Below are positions 28,737-38,179 of a stretch of DNA of 64,000 nt, piece after piece. The number at the start of each line of letters is the position of its first letter. The first letter of the stretch is position 1. The notes below the pieces were generated by a model. It worked only from the letters and a program-made list of their open reading frames with translations, had not been told where the DNA came from and did no database searches. This stretch comes from Bacteroides reticulotermitis JCM 10512 (GTDB lineage: Bacteria; Bacteroidota; Bacteroidia; Bacteroidales; Bacteroidaceae): NCBI RefSeq assembly GCF_000517545.1, contig NZ_BAIV01000006.1, positions 1-64,000 on the forward strand. Direction: 5' to 3'. A program made the position numbers and the translations under genes.

Positions 28737-29006
28737 ATGGCAAGTAGAAGAAATCTTAAAAAGAACGTTAACTATATTACAGGAGAATTATTCGCCGAGT
28801 GTTTGGTAAACAGTGCGTATGTACCTGGTACCGATAAAGAGAAAGCCGACAAGTTGATGTGCGATATTCTGAAATTCCAGAATGAGTTTGTTAGCCGAAT
28901 CAGCCATACGGAGCCGGGCAATGTGAAAGGTTTTTATAAGAAATTCCGTTCAGACTTCAACGCTAAAGTAAACGAGATTATTGACGCGATCGCGAAATTG
29001 AACTAA
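28737..29006 (+). CDS. conserved hypothetical protein, 89 residues
   Basis: MASRRNLKKNVNYITGELF start, with a basic N-terminus and a helical body including CLVNSAYVPGTDKEKADKLM and AKVNEIIDAIAKLN. No catalytic motif or membrane segment. The in-frame upstream extension to 28545 lacks coding character, so I start at 28737. It is followed after 8 bases by an acyltransferase gene and probably forms an operon with it and the amidase gene. Function not recognised. Confidence 0.78.
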   Translation: MASRRNLKKNVNYITGELFAECLVNSAYVPGTDKEKADKLMCDILKFQNEFVSRISHTEPGNVKGFYKKFRSDFNAKVNEIIDAIAKLN

Positions 29007-29014
29007 TAAATAGG

Positions 29015-29569
29015 ATGAAGAAAGCAATTTACAGCTTTATCTATTACCGCCTTTTAGGCTGGAAGACAAATGTTACGGTACCCAATTACGATAAATGTAT
29101 AGTCTGTGCTGCCCCACATACAACGAACCTCGACCTATTCATCGGTAAATTGTTTTACGGAGCAATAGGCGGAAAGACAAGTTTCATGATGAAAAAAGAC
29201 TGGTTCTTTTTTCCCCTCGGAATCTTCTTCAAAGCAGTAGGAGGTATTCCGGTAGACCGTAGCAAAAAAACTTCTTTGGTGGACCAAATGGCAAAACGTT
29301 TTGCCGAATCTACCAAGTTCCATTTAGCTATTACTCCGGAAGGAACGCGTAAAGCAAACCCCAACTGGAAGAAAGGCTTCTATTTTATCGCACAAAAAGC
29401 ACAGGTACCTATCGTGCTTGTCGGCATTGACTATTCTACAAAGACCATATCAGCTACTAAAGCGATCATGCCGTCGGGAGATATAAAAGAAGATATGAGA
29501 GAGATAAAGCTCTACTACAAGGACTTTAAAGGGAAACATCCTGAGAATTTTGCCCTTGGCGAACTTTAA
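29015..29569 (+). CDS. lysophospholipid acyltransferase family protein
   Basis: 184 residues with the PlsC-type motifs HTTNLD (His35, Asp40; HX4D), GGIPVDRSK and PEGTRKANPNW. These fit a short 1-acylglycerol-3-phosphate acyltransferase-like enzyme that moves an acyl chain to a lysophospholipid at the inner membrane. A second, longer member of the family is encoded at 51436. Lies between the 89-residue gene and a nitrilase-family gene, with 20-base spacing to the latter. Confidence 0.88.
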   Translation: MKKAIYSFIYYRLLGWKTNVTVPNYDKCIVCAAPHTTNLDLFIGKLFYGAIGGKTSFMMKKDWFFFPLGIFFKAVGGIPVDRSKKTSLVDQMAKRFAESTKFHLAITPEGTRKANPNWKKGFYFIAQKAQVPIVLVGIDYSTKTISATKAIMPSGDIKEDMREIKLYYKDFKGKHPENFALGEL

Positions 29570-29589
29570 CCAACTGATATTTATTTCCT

Positions 29590-30372
29590 ATGGATTCGAT
29601 ACGAATATCCATTATACAAACCGATATTGTTTGGGAAAATAAACAAGAAAATCTCCGTTTACTCCGCGGAAAGCTACAAAGCTTATGCGGAACAACGGAG
29701 ATTGTTGTTTTACCCGAAATGTTTTCTACCGGTTTCAGCATGCAAAGCGAACAACTAGCCGAGCCTGTTTCCGGGACCACCATCGGCTCACTCAGAGAAT
29801 GGGCAACTGAATTTCAACTAGCCATCGCTGGAAGCTATATCGCAACCGACAACGGACATAATTACAACCGCGCATTCTTCCTCCCCCCCGAGGGCGATGC
29901 GTATTACTATGACAAACGTCACCTATTCCGCATGGGGCAAGAGCCCGACCACTTCTCAGCAGGTAATCAACGACTGATTTTATCTTATAAAGGATGGAAT
30001 ATCTGCCTGTTGGTATGCTACGACCTACGCTTCCCCGTATGGAGCCGCAATGTAGATCGGGAATATGACCTATTAGTATATGTAGCCAACTGGCCAACTT
30101 CACGCCGCCGGGTTTGGGACACTTTGCTACAAGCTCGTGCCCTTGAGAACCAATGTTATGTGTGCGGAGTGAATCGGGTCGGTACGGATGGCTATCGTTT
30201 AAATTACAATGGAGGAAGCTGTGTAATTTCACCCTACGGGGAAACAATTCTCGCAACTTCCGACGATCAAGAGGCTACAGTTACCACTACGTTGAGCCTT
30301 TCCACACTTAACACCTTTCGGGATAAATTTCCGGTCTGGAGAGATGCAGACAGATTTCAATTGTTACAATAG
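29590..30372 (+). CDS. omega-amidase, nitrilase superfamily
   Basis: 260 residues with the Glu-Lys-Cys triad: LPEMFSTGF (Glu43), YYDKRHLFRMGQE (Lys109) and LLVCYDLRFPVWSRN (Cys143). The HLFRMGQE and CYDLRFPVWSRN stretches fit the YafV/Nit2 branch that hydrolyses 2-oxoglutaramate and 2-oxosuccinamate, products of glutamine or asparagine transamination. Probably the last gene of the three-gene unit starting at 28737. Confidence 0.9.
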   Translation: MDSIRISIIQTDIVWENKQENLRLLRGKLQSLCGTTEIVVLPEMFSTGFSMQSEQLAEPVSGTTIGSLREWATEFQLAIAGSYIATDNGHNYNRAFFLPPEGDAYYYDKRHLFRMGQEPDHFSAGNQRLILSYKGWNICLLVCYDLRFPVWSRNVDREYDLLVYVANWPTSRRRVWDTLLQARALENQCYVCGVNRVGTDGYRLNYNGGSCVISPYGETILATSDDQEATVTTTLSLSTLNTFRDKFPVWRDADRFQLLQ

Positions 30373-30451
30373 TTGTAAAACAATTGTTAAAAAAGGGCGA
30401 AACCACCAACAATACCCACAAATTGGTAGTTAACTATATAAGCTTCTTTTG

Positions 30452-30459
30452 TATCTTTG
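30452..30459 (+). promoter_or_regulatory. -7 element for NagB-like gene
   Basis: TATCTTTG, 60 bases before the ATG at 30520. Confidence 0.6.
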
Positions 30460-30478
30460 TAGTCAAGAAGAAACAGTC

Positions 30479-30499
30479 GTAGGGACTTTTTAGTCCTAC
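30479..30499 (+). promoter_or_regulatory. leader hairpin before NagB-like gene
   Basis: GTAGGGACT and AGTCCTAC pair around a T4 loop with one bulged G, inside the predicted 5' leader. It is too small for a glmS-type ribozyme. Confidence 0.45.
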
Positions 30500-30519
30500 A
30501 TAACTTAATTTACATTTTT

Positions 30520-32510
30520 ATGAAAACAAATCTTAGTTCTCAAATCACTCTCAACAGGGTCTCCCCCAGATACTACAGACCTGAGAATGCATTTGAAAAA
30601 TCAGTCCTGACCAGACTTGAGAAAATGCCAACAGATATTTATGAATCTGTAGAAGAAGGTGCCAACGGTATTGCCCGTGAAATAGCACAAACGATCCGCG
30701 AAAAACAAAAAGCCGGACGTTTCTGTGTACTCGCACTTCCCGGAGGCAACTCTCCCCGCCATGTATTCAATGAATTAATACGCATGCACAAAGAGGATGG
30801 ACTCAGCTTCCGCAATGTGATCGTATTCAATATGTACGAATACTACCATTAGCGCCTGATGCAGTCAACAGTAACTTCAATGCTTTGAAAGAGATGTTCT
30901 TAAACCACATCGATGTTGACAAACAGAACATATTCACACCGGATGGAACCATTGCCAAAGATGACATCTTTGAATATTGCCGTTTGTATGAACAACGTAT
31001 CGAAAGTTTCGGTGGCATTGACATTGCTCTTTTAGGTATCGGACGCGTAGGTAATATCGCATTCAACGAACCGGGTTCACGCATAAACTCCACCACCCGA
31101 TTGATCTTGCTTGATAATGCCTCGCGCAATGAAGTATCGAAAGCTTTCGGTTCTATGGAAAATACACCGGTCAGCTCGATTACCATGGGGATCTCAACCA
31201 TACTCGGATCGAAAAAGGTATTTCTGCTAGCTTGGGGAGAAGAGAAAGCGGCTATGATAAAGGAGTGCGTAGAAGGTTCTATCTCTGATACCATCCCTGC
31301 ATCTTACCTGCAGACTCACAACAATGCGCATGTAGCGATTGACCTATCGGCTGCCGCTAACCTAACTCGTATTCAACGTCCTTGGTTGGTAACGTCCTGC
31401 GAATGGAACGACAAACTGATACGTAGCGCTATTGTATGGTTATGCCAACTGACTGGTAAACCGATACTGAAGCTTACCAATAAAGACTATAACGAAAACG
31501 GATTGAGTGAATTGCTTGCTCTCTTCGGTTCCGCATACAATGTGAATATTAAGATATTCAACGACCTACAACACACGATTACCGGATGGCCGGGCGGCAA
31601 ACCGAATGCCGACGACACGTATCGTCCGGAACGTGCGAAACCTTATCCGAAACGGATTATTATTTTCTCTCCGCATCCCGACGATGATGTTATTTCAATG
31701 GGTGGAACCCTACGTCGCCTGGTGGAACAGAAACACGAGGTACATGTAGCTTACCAAACTTCCGGCAACATTGCCGTGGGTGACGAAGAAGTGACTCGCT
31801 TCCTACATTTCATCAATGGATTCAACCAAATATTCAACAACAGTGAAGCTTTGGTTATCAATGATAAATATGCGGAAATACGGAAGTTCCTGCAAGAGAA
31901 AAAAGACGGCGATATGGATACCAAAGACATTCTGACCATCAAAGGCCTGATTCGTCGTGGAGAAGCTCGTATCGCTTGTACTTATAATAATATCCCGCTA
32001 AAGAACTGCCACTTCCTCGACCTGCCTTTCTACGAAACAGGCAAGATTCAGAAGAACCCCATCAGTGAAGCCGATGTGGAGATTGTACGCAATTTGCTGC
32101 GGGAAGTAAAGCCTCATCAAATATTTGTAGCCGGCGACTTGGCCGATCCGCATGGTACACACCGCGTTTGTACGGATGCTGTATTCGCGGCTATCGATCT
32201 GGAGAAAGAGGAAGGAGCCAAATGGCTGAAAGACTGTCGCATCTGGATGTATCGAGGTGCGTGGGCTGAATGGGAAATTGAAAACATCGAAATGGCAGTT
32301 CCCATTAGTCCGGAAGAACTTCGTGCGAAACGTAACTCCATTCTGAAACATCAATCTCAAATGGAAAGTGCACCATTCTTAGGAAATGACGAACGTCTAT
32401 TCTGGCAACGAAGTGAAGATCGCAACCGGGCTAGTGCCAATCTTTATGATCAATTGGGACTCGCGTCGTATGAAGCCATGGAGGCCTTCGTTGAGTATAT
32501 TCCGCTATAA
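30520..32510 (+). CDS. NagB-like / PIG-L deacetylase-like fusion protein (one-base frameshift)
   Basis: Repaired length 663 residues. The frame breaks at 30846-30847; adding one C gives NMYEYYPLAPDAVNSNF. Domain 1 (about residues 25-290) is the glucosamine-6-phosphate deaminase fold, with the phosphate loop LALPGGNSPRHVF and the GNIAFNEPGSR segment. Domain 2 (about 380-620) is LmbE/PIG-L-like, with SPHPDDDVISMGG and the later DPHGTHRVC. Canonical NagB has FNMDEY, DGH and E at the active site; here the positions read FNMYEY, VGN and E, so two acidic residues and the catalytic His are replaced. True deaminase activity is therefore doubtful. The metal-binding residues of domain 2 look intact, so it may be the active half. 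Own promoter; no nag genes nearby. Confidence 0.85.
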
Positions 32511-32578
32511 GCTATAAAATGATATAAAATCATAAGAAGAAGAGGGGGAAGTTCGATACTTCTCTCTCTTTTTTTGTT

Positions 32579-32586
32579 TACTTTTG
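32579..32586 (+). promoter_or_regulatory. -7 element for amidase gene
   Basis: TACTTTTG, 29 bases before the ATG at 32616. Confidence 0.5.
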
Positions 32587-32615
32587 CAGTACTCAATATA
32601 TAATATAAAAACCGC

Positions 32616-35524
32616 ATGAAAAAGATTGTTACTCTCTTTCTGTTCTTCCTAGCCATAAGCCATTCCTTTTACGCACAGGACATTGAAAGAAATATTAAAG
32701 AACGATTGACTGACTATTTCAGCAACTATAAGCCTACTGCGAAAATCAATGCTCCCAAACTTAAAGATATAAACGTAGATTACGACCGGCGGGTTATCAC
32801 GATCAACGCAACAGAGAGTTTCGCTTATCAACCTTTCTTGCCGGAAACCGTCGATGCCGTTTACGACCAAATCAAAGCGCTATTACCAGGCCCTGTCAAT
32901 TTCTTCAACCTAACTATTTGCGCTAACGGAAAGCCTATAGAAGACCTGATTCCGAACATCTACCGCAAAAAGAAAAAGGATAAAGAGCGACTTTCACTGC
33001 ATATAGACTACAAAGGTAATCCCTGGGTGAAAAACGTGTCACGGGGAAATGAAATATCACGCGGACTTCAAAACCGTCACATTGCTCTTTGGCAGAGCCA
33101 CGGCAATTACTTCAAAAACGATCAGAATGAATGGGGATGGCAACGCCCCCGGTTGTTCTGCACAACCGAAGATCAGTTTACGCAATCTTTCATTCTGCCT
33201 TATGTCATTCCGATGCTCGAAAATGCCGGTGCATACGTATACACGCCGCGCGAACGAGATACTCAGAAAAATGAGATTATAGTCGACAACGACACACCGA
33301 ACGCTTCCATCTATCTGGAGGAAACAAGTAAGAAAGCCCGTTGGGAAACTGCATCGGCCAGAGGTTTTGCGCAAACCAAACGGATCTACACCGATGGTGA
33401 AAGTCCGTTTCAAACCGGAACCTGCCGATTTATCTCCACAGAGAAAAAGAAGAAAAAAAATAAAGATCAAGCTTTTGCCAGCTGGATTCCCACACTTCCG
33501 GCTACCGGAGAGTATGCCGTATATGTTACCTATCAGACTCTACCCAACAGCGTAAGTGACGCCACTTATCTTGTGTTTCACAAAGGCGGGGTAACCGAAT
33601 TCAAGGTTAACCAGCAAATGGGCAACGGCACATGGTATATCTCGGTACTTTCGAGTTCGATAAGGGGAATAATGACTACGGCATGGTGGTTCTTAACAAT
33701 GAGAGCAACGAAAACGGCGTGGTTTGTGCCGATGCCGTACGTTTCGGAGGTGGTATGGGTAATATTGCGCGTAAGGGCAAAACCAGCGGACTTCCCCGTT
33801 ATCTGGAGGGTGCCCGTTACGCTGCCCAGTGGAACGGTATGCCTTATGACATATATGCCGGACGCAAGGGAGAGAACGATTATGTGGACGACATAAATAC
33901 CCGTTCGAATGTAATCAATTACTTATCCGGAGGTTCCGTCTATAATCCGGGACAGGCTGGATTAGGTGTGCCATTGGAAGCAACCCTGGCTCTGCACAGT
34001 GATGCGGGGTTCAGCCGCACAGACGAAATTATCGGTTCGCTAGGTATCTATACGACCGATTTTAATAACGGTAAACTCAACACTGGAATTGATCGCTACG
34101 CTTCGCGTGACCTGGCCGATATTCTACTTACCCAGATTCAAAAAGATATTCTGGCAGCTTATAACACGCCTTGGACACGGCGGAGTATGTGGGACAAAAA
34201 CTACAGCGAAACGCGCCTACCGGCTACGCCTTCGACTATCATCGAACTTCTGTCCCACCAAAACTTTGCCGATATGCAATTGGGACATGATCCTAACTTC
34301 AAATTTACCGTAGGACGCGCTATCTATAAAGGTATGCTCCAGTTCCTGAGTACCCAACATGACAAAGAGTATGCTGTACAGCCGCTACCGGTAAGTAACT
34401 TTGCTATCCGGTTCGGAAATAAGAAGAACACGTTGGATTTATCGTGGAAAGGAGAAGATGATCCGTTGGAACCAACAGCTCGTCCACGTGAATACATGGT
34501 GTATACGCGTGTTGGGTATGGTGGTTTCGACAATGGAACCCTTGTGAGTAAACCGTATCATACGGTCAAGATAGAGCCCGGGTTGGTCTACTCGTTCAAA
34601 GTTACTGCCGTTAACCGAGGGGGCGAAAGTTTTCCTTCTGAGATACTGGCATCTTATAAGGCTAAGCATGAACGTGCACGCGTGCTAATTGTCAATGGAT
34701 TCGATCGGATCAGCGGTCCGGCCGTAATCAATACAAGCACTCAAGCCGGCTTCGATCTGAATCAGGACCCCGGAGTTCCCGATCATTATAACATTTCTTT
34801 CTCTGGTGCACAGATTGGTTTCGACCGTTCGCAAGGAGGGAAAGAAGGTAAAGGAAGTTTAGGTGATAGCGGCAAAGAGCTAGAGGGCATGAAAATAGCC
34901 GGAAACTCGTTCGATTATCCCTTCATTCACGGCAAAGCCATACAGGCAGCCGCTCGCTATAGCTTTGTCTCTTGCAGCGATGAAGCGGTAGAAAACGGAA
35001 TCGTAAATCTGGAGTACTATCCGATCGTGGACTATATACTGGGACTTGAGAAAGAAGACGCTGCGGCTCATGCTTACTACAAAACATTCTCCTCACCCAT
35101 GCAACGAATCATCACCAGTTATTGTCAGTCGGGAGGTAATCTCTTGGTCAGCGGTGCGTATGTGGGTAGCGACATGAGTAATACACAAGGTAACCGCGAA
35201 TTTACGGAAATGATCTTGAAGTATGGTTACCAAGGTAGCCTAACCGATAAAACGTCCGGACGAATCAGTGGTTTGGGACGCAATGTTACTATTCCACGTT
35301 TACCGAACGAGCAAGCGTATGCCGTTACGGCCCCTGACTGTATTGTACCGCTCGCTCCCGCTTTCCCCGTATTTACCTATCTACCCGGAAACCAATCGGC
35401 AGGTATAGCATACAAAGGTGATTACCGTACATTCGTACTAGGTTTCCCTTTCGAAAGTATCGAATCGGAAGCGGACCGCGCCCAGATAATGGCCTCCATT
35501 TTGGGATTCTTTACGCAGAAATAA
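32616..35524 (+). CDS. secreted N-acetylmuramoyl-L-alanine amidase-like / 'xanthan lyase' protein (one-base frameshift)
   Basis: 969 residues after repair: the frame breaks at 33634-33635, where one more G gives GNGTWVYLGTFEFDKG. Signal peptide MKKIVTLFLFFLAISHSFYA. Around residues 145-230 is the first half of an Amidase_3-like domain (ALWQSHGNYF, MLENAGAYVYTPRERDTQ). A golvesin/Xly-type beta-sandwich is inserted at about 230-380. The amidase half then resumes with PLEATLALHSDAGF. A fibronectin-III-like domain (about 600-690) and a C-terminal alpha/beta region follow. Relatives in Bacteroides are often called xanthan lyase from the sandwich domain alone; peptidoglycan hydrolysis is the better guess. 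A strong terminator follows. Confidence 0.8.
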
Positions 35525-35535
35525 AAAAGATTTTC

Positions 35536-35564
35536 AAAAGCCCGGTCATTTTTTCCGGGCTTTT
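35536..35564 (+). terminator. terminator after amidase gene
   Basis: AAAAGCCCGG and CCGGGCTTTT form a perfect 10-bp stem around a T-rich loop. Confidence 0.85.
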
Positions 35565-35588
35565 ACATTCGTATTTCATTTTAAATTC

Positions 35589-35596
35589 TATCTTTG
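35589..35596 (+). promoter_or_regulatory. -7 element for 106-residue gene
   Basis: TATCTTTG, 31 bases before the ATG at 35628. Confidence 0.6.
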
Positions 35597-35627
35597 CTCC
35601 TAGTTATAACCTTTAAAACTAAAGCAT

Positions 35628-35948
35628 ATGTATACTATACAAGCAAACTCCAGCGGTACCCGCTGTATAGAAGTTTCTGATGAAAATCTGAGAACAATTG
35701 AAAAGTATGCCCTATTTCGCCACCTGATCGATAGCAATGGGATTGTAGACGAAAATGTAGTAGAAAAGTTAAGATTCAACATCCGATCGCTTATAGCCAG
35801 TCAGGAAGAAGACAGTAAGGGCTTACTCGACCTCTGCATCGATGTGATTTACCACAACAATATGAAAGCTTTCGGTCTGCAACAGCTCATTAAGCTTTAT
35901 CTAACATGGTTTGCCGCACAGGAAGCGGAAGAAGAGGAGGATGCATGA
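35628..35948 (+). CDS. hypothetical protein, 106 residues
   Basis: Soluble, acidic, helical. Starts MYTIQANSSGTRCIEVSDEN and ends in an acidic tail EAEEEEDA. I recognise no family. Its stop overlaps the ATG of the TusA-like gene (ATGA), and both sit between one promoter and one terminator, so they form a two-gene operon and may act together. Confidence 0.75.
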   Translation: MYTIQANSSGTRCIEVSDENLRTIEKYALFRHLIDSNGIVDENVVEKLRFNIRSLIASQEEDSKGLLDLCIDVIYHNNMKAFGLQQLIKLYLTWFAAQEAEEEEDA

Positions 35949-36169
35949 TTACGATTGACACTTGCGGAACGACGGCTTATAACCCCCTCATACCGGCTAT
36001 GAAAGCTATCTGTGGTGCCGCTCCCGGCGAGAAAGTGGAGATTATAATGAATAATGCGGAGGCGTTCAGTGACCTAAAAGAATACCTATCGGAACAGGGA
36101 ACAGGATTCCGTGAAATCTACGATGGTGAGCGGATGACTCTGCAATTCACCCTCAATGGGAAGAAATAG
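35945..36169 (+). CDS. TusA/SirA-fold small protein lacking the CPxP cysteine
   Basis: 74 residues. The layout MITIDTCGTTAYNPLIPAMK, then KVEIIMNNAEAFSDLKEYL and a final beta-strand MTLQFTLN, matches the two-layer TusA fold. In TusA the helix begins with CPxP, whose Cys carries sulfur. Here that position reads AYNP (residues 11-14); a Cys is present four residues earlier. It is either a divergent sulfur carrier using Cys7 or a non-sulfur relative. Coupled to the preceding gene. Confidence 0.65.
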   Translation: MITIDTCGTTAYNPLIPAMKAICGAAPGEKVEIIMNNAEAFSDLKEYLSEQGTGFREIYDGERMTLQFTLNGKK

Positions 36170-36195
36170 AAAAATATCCCAATAATCAAAAACGA

Positions 36196-36233
36196 ACATC
36201 TCAATGATTAAAAAATCATTGGGATGTTTTTTT
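36196..36233 (+). terminator. terminator after TusA-like gene
   Basis: CATCTCAATGATT pairs with AATCATTGGGATG (one G-T pair), followed by a seven-T run. It lies immediately upstream of the ygiQ promoter. Confidence 0.85.
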
Positions 36234-36241
36234 ATTATCCG

Positions 36242-36249
36242 TATCTTTG
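36242..36249 (+). promoter_or_regulatory. -7 element for ygiQ, near-leaderless
   Basis: TATCTTTG ends only 4 bases before the ATG at 36254, so the transcript should be leaderless or nearly so. Confidence 0.55.
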
Positions 36250-36253
36250 CGCC

Positions 36254-38113
36254 ATGAAAGAATATCGACTGACCGACTGGCTGCCTACCACCAAAAAAGA
36301 AATGGAATTACGCGGATGGAATGATTTGGATGTCATTCTCTTTAGCGGTGATGCTTATGTAGACCACCCCTCTTTTGGGGCGGCTGTCATCGGACGTATT
36401 CTCGAAGCTGAAGGACTCAAAGTAGCAATTATCCCGCAACCCAACTGGCGCGACGACTTACGCGATTTCAAGAAAATGGGACGTCCTCGCCTATTCTTTG
36501 GTATCTCTGCCGGGTGCATGGACTCTATGGTCAACAAATATACCGCTAATAAACGTCTGCGCAGCGAGGATGCTTATACACCGGACGGACGTCCGGATAT
36601 GCGTCCGGAGTATCCATCGATAGTTTATAGCCAGATTTTAAAGCAACTATATCCGGATGTCCCAGTTGTATTGGGTGGTATCGAAGCCAGCATGCGTCGA
36701 TTGAGCCATTACGACTATTGGCAGGATAAAGTACAAAAAAGTATTCTGTGCGACAGCGGTGCCGACTTGTTGATTTACGGAATGGGAGAAAAGCCCATCA
36801 TCGAACTCGCACAAAAGACAATCAGCCTCCTACCGGATGAAGGCGGTGCGCTGAGCATCAAGGATTTCAGAGAAGTTACGCAAACGATTCCCCAGATAGC
36901 CTATTTGGCACATGCCAAAGATTGGGAATCGGTAGCCGATGACATTCAGCTTTATACGCATGAAGAGTGTCTGCACGACAAGAAAAAACAAGCAGCCAAC
37001 TTCCGGCATATTGAAGAGGAATCTAATAAATACGCTGCTTCGCGCATCACACAAGTAGTAGAAAGTCGCGTGGTGGTTGTCAATCCTCCCTATCCTCCGA
37101 TGAGTGAAAAAGATCTTGACCGTTCGTTCGACCTTCCATATACCCGGCTACCTCACCCTAAATACAAGGGTAAGCGGATTCCGGCCTACGATATGATTAA
37201 GTTTTCCATCAACATTCACCGCGGATGTTTCGGAGGTTGTGCGTTTTGCACCATTTCGGCTCACCAAGGGAAGTTTATCGTCAGCCGTAGTCAGGAGTCG
37301 ATCTTGAAAGAGGTCAAAGCTGTCTCCCAGTTACCCGATTTTAAGGGTTATTTGAGTGATTTGGGAGGCCCGTCCGCCAATATGTACCGGATGAAAGGCA
37401 TAGACGAATCGATATGCCAAAAGTGTAAACGCCCCTCATGCATTCATCCCAAAGTATGCCCTAACCTAAACTACAACCATCGCCCCTTACTGGATATTTA
37501 CCGGGCGGTAGATGCTCTACCGGGTATCAAGAAGTCGTTCATCGGTAGTGGTGTGCGTTACGACCTATTGCTGCATCAAAGCAAAGACGCAGCAACGAAC
37601 CAGAGTACGGCCGAATATACGCGCGAGTTAATTATCAACCATGTAAGTGGACGTTTGAAGGTGGCTCCCGAACATACCAGCGACCGGGTATTGGCAGTTA
37701 TGCGGAAGCCGCCTTTCGATCAGTTCGAGACTTTCAAAAGAGTTTTCGACCGCATCAACCGGGAAGAGAACCTTCGACAACAACTCATTCCATACTTTAT
37801 ATCTTCACATCCCGGGTGCCAGGAGGAAGATATGGCGGAGTTGGCAGTCCTCACCAAACGGTTAGACTTCCATTTGGAACAGGTTCAAGACTTTACCCCT
37901 ACTCCGATGACCGTAGCTACCGAGGCTTGGTATACCGGATTTCATCCATATACACTGGAGCCGATATTTAGTGCAAAGACTCCTCGTGAGAAGTTGGCTC
38001 AACGCCAGTTCTTCTTCTGGTACAAGCCGGAGGAACGAAAAAATATCATCAATGATTTAAGACGTATCAACCGTCAGGATCTGATTGACAAACTTTACGG
38101 GAAGAAGAAATAA
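36254..38113 (+). CDS. ygiQ: YgiQ family radical SAM protein
   Basis: 619 residues. N-terminal B12-binding-like domain (FSGDAYVDHPSFGAAVIGRI), then a radical SAM core with the cluster motif CFGGCAFC inside NIHRGCFGGCAFCTISAHQG, and a conserved LGGPSANMY and CKRPSCIHPKVCPN cysteine cluster. The family is conserved but its reaction is unknown. The Met at 36254 lines up with family starts; an upstream in-frame extension would run through the promoter and the terminator. It converges on mfd. Confidence 0.92.
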   Translation: MKEYRLTDWLPTTKKEMELRGWNDLDVILFSGDAYVDHPSFGAAVIGRILEAEGLKVAIIPQPNWRDDLRDFKKMGRPRLFFGISAGCMDSMVNKYTANKRLRSEDAYTPDGRPDMRPEYPSIVYSQILKQLYPDVPVVLGGIEASMRRLSHYDYWQDKVQKSILCDSGADLLIYGMGEKPIIELAQKTISLLPDEGGALSIKDFREVTQTIPQIAYLAHAKDWESVADDIQLYTHEECLHDKKKQAANFRHIEEESNKYAASRITQVVESRVVVVNPPYPPMSEKDLDRSFDLPYTRLPHPKYKGKRIPAYDMIKFSINIHRGCFGGCAFCTISAHQGKFIVSRSQESILKEVKAVSQLPDFKGYLSDLGGPSANMYRMKGIDESICQKCKRPSCIHPKVCPNLNYNHRPLLDIYRAVDALPGIKKSFIGSGVRYDLLLHQSKDAATNQSTAEYTRELIINHVSGRLKVAPEHTSDRVLAVMRKPPFDQFETFKRVFDRINREENLRQQLIPYFISSHPGCQEEDMAELAVLTKRLDFHLEQVQDFTPTPMTVATEAWYTGFHPYTLEPIFSAKTPREKLAQRQFFFWYKPEERKNIINDLRRINRQDLIDKLYGKKK

Positions 38114-38131
38114 GAGTTCATCCAACTCTAG

Positions 38132-38155
38132 CGCCTAGCGACTTAAAGCTAGGCG
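38132..38155. terminator. hairpin between ygiQ and mfd
   Basis: CGCCTAGC and GCTAGGCG form a perfect 8-bp stem with an 8-base loop between convergent genes. No T-run is present, so a terminator role is only likely. Confidence 0.5.
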
Positions 38156-38179
38156 GTAACTTAAGTGCGCAACGAATGC

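Noticed and set aside
30460..30519. glmS-like riboswitch or ribozyme before the NagB-like gene
   Set aside because: The leader is only about 55 bases with a single short hairpin, far too small for that element.
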